DNA from: Butyricimonas virosa
GTDB taxonomy: Bacteria; Bacteroidota; Bacteroidia; Bacteroidales; Marinifilaceae
DNA: 64,000 nt
Assembly: GCF_025148635.1 (NCBI RefSeq)
Contig: NZ_CP102269.1
Span: 4,092,001 to 4,156,000 of the forward strand
Direction: 5' to 3'
Shown here: piece by piece, positions 61,601 through 64,000 of the stretch
Numbering within the stretch: the stretch's first letter is position 1
Layout of the letters: every line of letters starts with the position of its first letter
The notes under the pieces: generated by a model
What the model saw: the letters and a program-made list of their open reading frames with translations, nothing else
What the model was told of the DNA's origin: nothing
Databases searched by the model: none
Program-made: the position numbers and the translations under genes

Positions 61601-62049
61601 ACGGTTACGCCCGGAATGGGTTGTTTCTGCGTATCCGTCACTTTCCCAACAATCTTAATTTCTTTCGTCTTTTGCTGCAAAGCCTCTGTTCGTTTAACTA
61701 GCATAACCAAATCTTTGTCGAAAACGGTTGTCAAAGAAGTTCCTGCCAACACGTCCGTCAACACGTCACATACCTTTTTATTCTTCACGCTGACATCAAC
61801 CGAAGAAACCGTATTCATCTGTTCCGCATTATACAAAAAACGTAACCCCGTTTGCTTGTGAATCGCATCAAACAACTCGTACAAGCTTACCTTCGTCAAC
61901 TTTAGCGTTACAACCTGTTCCTGCCCCAAGCTTCTAGCCGACACAGAAAACACGAAAAACATGACAAAAATGCAACACAATCTCATAATTTTCCAGATTT
62001 TTTCATGTGCTCTTATTCGAAAGAGACACAACATTCTCTTTTTTTTCAT
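58687..62049 (-). CDS. SusC/RagA family TonB-linked outer-membrane transporter with STN domain
   Basis: A 1120-residue TonB-dependent channel. A long leader (about 1-45, MKKKRMLCLFRIRAHEKIWK then a hydrophobic stretch) precedes the STN domain (about 47-118; VVTLKLTKVSLYELFDAIHK), the CarboxypepD_reg sandwich (about 130-205; GKVTDTQKQPIPGVTVVVKG), the plug with EVVVTGIFTRKKESFTGSS and SITILKDAAATAIYGAKAANG, and the barrel ending SMSLGLRF. The ATG at 62049 is chosen; upstream starts overlap the hairpin and FecR. The STN domain and FecR/sigma neighbours show transcriptional feedback on ligand import. Confidence 0.96.
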   Translation of the reverse strand: MKKKRMLCLFRIRAHEKIWKIMRLCCIFVMFFVFSVSARSLGQEQVVTLKLTKVSLYELFDAIHKQTGLRFLYNAEQMNTVSSVDVSVKNKKVCDVLTDVLAGTSLTTVFDKDLVMLVKRTEALQQKTKEIKIVGKVTDTQKQPIPGVTVVVKGTTLGAVTDQDGMYALRLPQMKEDFLLIYSFIGMESQEIKYQGKDTINVVLREDVKQVDEVVVTGIFTRKKESFTGSSTTFTTKELKMVGNSNILQSLKTLDPAFAIMENNEFGSDPNHLPNIEIRGKTSVIGLTEEYNTDPNQPLFILDGFESTLATISDLSVDRVASITILKDAAATAIYGAKAANGVVVVETKAPEAGQLRLNYTGNLNFTFADLSDYNLMNAEEKLEYELLCGAIYQSMGPDGYLGSVEQEVKYNNRLAEVRRGVDTYWLNEPLRFATTHKHNVFLEGGDESFRYGIGGSYGKTQGVMKGSDRDVVNGNVRLMYRKGQLSFTNSFNVDYTIAKRVSVPFSKFARVNPYFRKTDENGDPVKILESYSYLDLSTISIKTENVYGPYYDLCNNNFDHTKTFGFTNNFEMNWRPVEELQVRGKIGLNKSSELAQKFSSPFNAAYVGVETDKKGEYTESNKYIFGYDGDLSVTYGKLLAERHMVNAVAGMRFTQSSSDVSGYTMRSFSDDEFSNPIFAQDYNKDKKVFQEVKRRTASYYVNLGYSYRNRYLFDASWRADGASVFGVNKLFTNTWSVGLGWNVHNEAFFEGVEWIDQLKLRASIGNPGNQNFDAYIAMKIYYYNSHHTNPWGVSTLIKTFGNEDLEWQKTLDRNIGFDLYLLDNRLRVNFDYFSKKTDPLLVYVGMPSSTGTTSSPTNVGEQLTKGYTVMLNYAVIKRENVLWSVNATLRHLASEYRDVSRYLDKFNADNKSKNMLRYYDGGSPSDLWAVRSAGIDAITGREIFIRKDGSQTFTHSYDDEVVVGNSDPDFEGVIGTSFYYKGFSISANFRYRVGGQIFLSTLYEKVENISVDDAHYNQDKRALYDRWKQPGDNAKFKAISITDETPMSSRFVADNNVFSGESISMGYESQGKWLRTIGASSFYVRVYMNDIFRVSTVKNERGIDYPFARSVSMSLGLRF

Positions 62050-62122
62050 AAATTTGTAATTAAATTTTATAGTTAAACACGATAACAACATCCGGCAAGA
62101 TGAGTTATCAATTACTATCATT

Positions 62123-62145
62123 CGGAGAGTCTCCACAACTCTCCG
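62123..62145 (-). other. Intercistronic stem-loop between fecR and susC (second locus)
   Basis: CGGAGAGT and ACTCTCCG form a perfect 8-bp stem with a 7-nt loop, directly after the FecR stop (62150). On the transcribed strand no T-run follows. It has the same place and size as the hairpin at 4040-4061. Confidence 0.6.
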
Positions 62146-62149
62146 TTTT

Positions 62150-63322
62150 TTATTTATCGCTAACAATCACCGTCTTTCCTTTTATACTAAAACGAACATC
62201 CGAAATCTTTTCCAACAGCGACAACAACTCTTCTATATCCGCATACCGCTGCATATTTCCATAAAATCGCACCTCTTTAAGTGATTCATGCTGGAAAAAC
62301 ACATCCACATCATACCATCGTGCCGCTTTATCCATGACTGATTCCAAACGCTCGTTCACGAAAACGACATCCTGATTCTTCCACGCGATATACGGGTACA
62401 CGTCCACATTCGTAATCTCCGATTCTCCGGTAAAAACATTCACCACGGCCAGTTGATTCGGTTTCAATTGTTTTTCCGGAGTTGCCTCGTTTGCCTTAAA
62501 ACCGATAGAGCCCTCAACCAAAACAGCCTGTATCTCATCCGGCTTATAAGTATTCAGGTTAAACTCCGTCCCGTACACCCGCAAACTATACTCTCCGGAA
62601 TGTACCACGAAAGAACGTTGTACATCCTTATGTACCACGAAATATGCCTCGCCTTTTAACCGAACTTCCCGGCTATCCCCCGTAAATTGAACAGGATACT
62701 CCAATTCCGAATCTGCATTCAACCAGACATTCGTTCCATCCGCCAGAGTCACAAAAAACTCTCCGCCCCGGGGAACTATAATTTTATTGTATAGCAACCG
62801 TCCTGCTTTCGGAGTTGCCTGGGCCGTATCGTAAACAAGCCCTTTCTTCTCTTTCACCTGCACGAAAGACCCATCCTGTTCCCGGATCACTTCTTCGTCC
62901 TGCATCAGATCAACCACCTCTCCGGAAGAAAGAATCAGTTTCGCCTTCGGTGATCCGGGACGAATCGTTTCAATCCCATTCGCCAGTTTATCTTCTCTGG
63001 AAGGACTATTTAATAAATACAATCCTCCCAAAGTAACGATTATCGCCACCGAAGCCGCCACCCTATAGCAAATTTGGCGAATCTTCGCACGACGAATGCG
63101 ACGCACCATAAGTTTTTTTCCCCGTACAAGATCAACGCTTTGCTCCTTCTCCACCCAACGAAAATGCTGGCAATCTCTCAAAAACATCTCGAATGCTTTT
63201 CGATTTTCCGGTTTTTCTTCCACCCAACGTTCCACCACACGACGTTCCTCCTCCTCCAACTCTCCGTTGAAATAAGCTAACAAACGGGCCTCCATTTCTC
63301 CTTCGATATATTCTTTTTCCAT
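62150..63322 (-). CDS. FecR family anti-sigma factor
   Basis: A 390-residue inner-membrane regulator. N-terminal cytoplasmic part (about 1-85; LLAYFNGELEEEERRVVERWVEE, the DUF4880-like region), one membrane span (about 87-104; VAASVAIIVTLGGLYLL), a periplasmic FecR domain with VPRGGEFFVTLADGTNVWLN and LKGEAYFVVHKD, and a DUF4974 C-terminal domain (LESVMDKAARWYDVDVFF). It passes the ligand signal from SusC STN to the sigma factor encoded 80 bp upstream. ATG at 63322. Confidence 0.96.
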   Translation of the reverse strand: MEKEYIEGEMEARLLAYFNGELEEEERRVVERWVEEKPENRKAFEMFLRDCQHFRWVEKEQSVDLVRGKKLMVRRIRRAKIRQICYRVAASVAIIVTLGGLYLLNSPSREDKLANGIETIRPGSPKAKLILSSGEVVDLMQDEEVIREQDGSFVQVKEKKGLVYDTAQATPKAGRLLYNKIIVPRGGEFFVTLADGTNVWLNADSELEYPVQFTGDSREVRLKGEAYFVVHKDVQRSFVVHSGEYSLRVYGTEFNLNTYKPDEIQAVLVEGSIGFKANEATPEKQLKPNQLAVVNVFTGESEITNVDVYPYIAWKNQDVVFVNERLESVMDKAARWYDVDVFFQHESLKEVRFYGNMQRYADIEELLSLLEKISDVRFSIKGKTVIVSDK

Positions 63323-63402
63323 AAAGTATAATAAATTTTCACTATTAATACCGGAAAATGAAAAAAAGGTCTAATGGTTTCTGTAAAAAAATCACATCTA
63401 TT

Positions 63403-63984
63403 TTATTCCCGCCGACAGAAAAAAAGCAAAAAACCGGAATACATCTCTTTATTCAAGCGTTCTCTCAATTTCCTCACCGAATTACCCAGCAATGTCTTCA
63501 CAGTCGAAACAGAAATCCCATAACGCTCAGCTACCTCCCGGTATTTCATCCCTTCCACGAAAACACATTTCATAACATCCCTACTCCGTTCCGGTAATTG
63601 ACTAATTTCCTCCAACACCTTTGAGACGATTATATCATGGCGCTCGTTATACTCCTCGAAAACAAGATCCACCTGATCAAGCGACATCACATGACGAAAT
63701 ACATCCTGTTTCTCGATCTTCTTCAAACAACGATTCCGCACGGAAACATACAAAAAAGAAGCCAATGTCTCCGGCCTCAATTTTCGATAAATCTTACCGT
63801 TCCAAATATCAATAAAAAACTCTTGTATCACATCCTCCGCGGAATCCATATCATGTAAAAATGTATCTGCCCACACGACCAAAGTACTGTAATAGACATC
63901 AAAAAGCATTTCCATTCCTTTGGGATCATCGGAATGTAACACCACGCATATTTCTTGATTCCTATCTAATCTAGAACCATTCAC
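63403..63984 (-). CDS. ECF RNA polymerase sigma factor
   Basis: A 193-residue extracytoplasmic-function sigma-70 factor of the FecI-like group. Region 2 (about 25-90; LFDVYYSTLVVWADTFLHD, AEDVIQEFFIDIWNGK) and region 4 (about 125-180; ISQLPERSRDVMKCVFVEGMKYREVA, split, and RYGISVSTVKTLLGNSVRKL) are both complete. The start is GTG at 63984 with a rare Shine-Dalgarno-like AGGAAGG 6 nt upstream; a later in-frame ATG would cut region 2. It should direct RNA polymerase to the susC promoter when FecR is activated. Confidence 0.95.
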   Translation of the reverse strand: MNGSRLDRNQEICVVLHSDDPKGMEMLFDVYYSTLVVWADTFLHDMDSAEDVIQEFFIDIWNGKIYRKLRPETLASFLYVSVRNRCLKKIEKQDVFRHVMSLDQVDLVFEEYNERHDIIVSKVLEEISQLPERSRDVMKCVFVEGMKYREVAERYGISVSTVKTLLGNSVRKLRERLNKEMYSGFLLFFCRRE

Positions 63985-64000
63985 TTTATACCTTCCTAAA

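Noticed and set aside
62050..62166. Extended N-terminus of the second SusC
   Set aside because: Would overlap FecR and run through the intercistronic hairpin; the ATG at 62049 gives a sound leader.

Overview
The window comes from a bacterium of the phylum Bacteroidota, most likely order Bacteroidales. Evidence: SusC/SusD (RagA/RagB) pairs controlled by FecR anti-sigma and ECF sigma factors; promoters of the Bacteroides type (-33 TTTG, 19 bp, -7 TAnnTTTG); long NusB and type GyrB proteins of that phylum; many lipoproteins and conserved Bacteroidetes families (DUF2851, DUF4843, PKD-like); and few Shine-Dalgarno sites. A member of Odoribacteraceae (Butyricimonas/Odoribacter) is my guess from the density of sigma/FecR/SusCD/TlpA loci and a phosphate butyryltransferase; it is inference only. 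No rRNA, tRNA or CRISPR array was seen.

Layout. 1-5.5 kb: the minus-strand end of a FecR-SusC-SusD outer-membrane uptake locus; the SusD runs off the left edge and no sigma factor sits next to this FecR. 5.5-8.6 kb: guaA and a divergent Na+-dependent amino-acid symporter. 8.6-10.1 kb: an intact IS3-family element with recognisable ends, inserted 4 bp after the symporter stop. 10.2-12.9 kb: a minus-strand operon of a CarboxypepD_reg protein, thiM and thiE (thiamine salvage). 13-16.5 kb: coiled-coil envelope proteins and DUF2851. 16.6-22 kb: formate-tetrahydrofolate ligase, then a CBM9-like / metallophosphoesterase / SpoIIE-phosphatase operon. 22-24 kb: an LTA-synthase-like phosphotransferase. 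24-29 kb: a housekeeping minus-strand set recN-fabI-exonuclease-dnaB. 29-34 kb: nusB, a lone response regulator, a LOG-family nucleotidase and gyrB. 34-36 kb: two proteins of unknown role, one an ATP-grasp enzyme.

36-42 kb: an asparagine/aspartate locus: C4-dicarboxylate antiporter, exported asparaginase II, and two paralogous porins on either side of an OmpA lipoprotein. Asparagine would be deamidated in the periplasm and aspartate exchanged for succinate during anaerobic fumarate respiration. 42-44.7 kb: a fused aconitase-superfamily dehydratase that keeps its Fe-S cysteines but has lost the usual carboxylate-binding arginines, and cutC. 45.3-46.9 kb: lipB-lipA. 47-50.6 kb: cyclophilin, phosphate butyryltransferase, an MFS transporter and a membrane-protein/XRE pair. 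50.9-64 kb: a GH92 alpha-mannosidase and a complete minus-strand locus: ECF sigma, FecR, SusC, SusD, DUF4843 lipoprotein, PKD-like lipoprotein, TlpA-type redoxin.

The most interesting items are the aconitase-like fusion with a rebuilt active site (42092-43852), the duplicated porin/OmpA asparaginase locus, the orphan ATP-grasp family protein (34748-35947), matching stem-loops at both FecR-SusC junctions, two unusually long perfect palindromes (8734-8773 and 10136-10195), and several families of intergenic inverted repeats.
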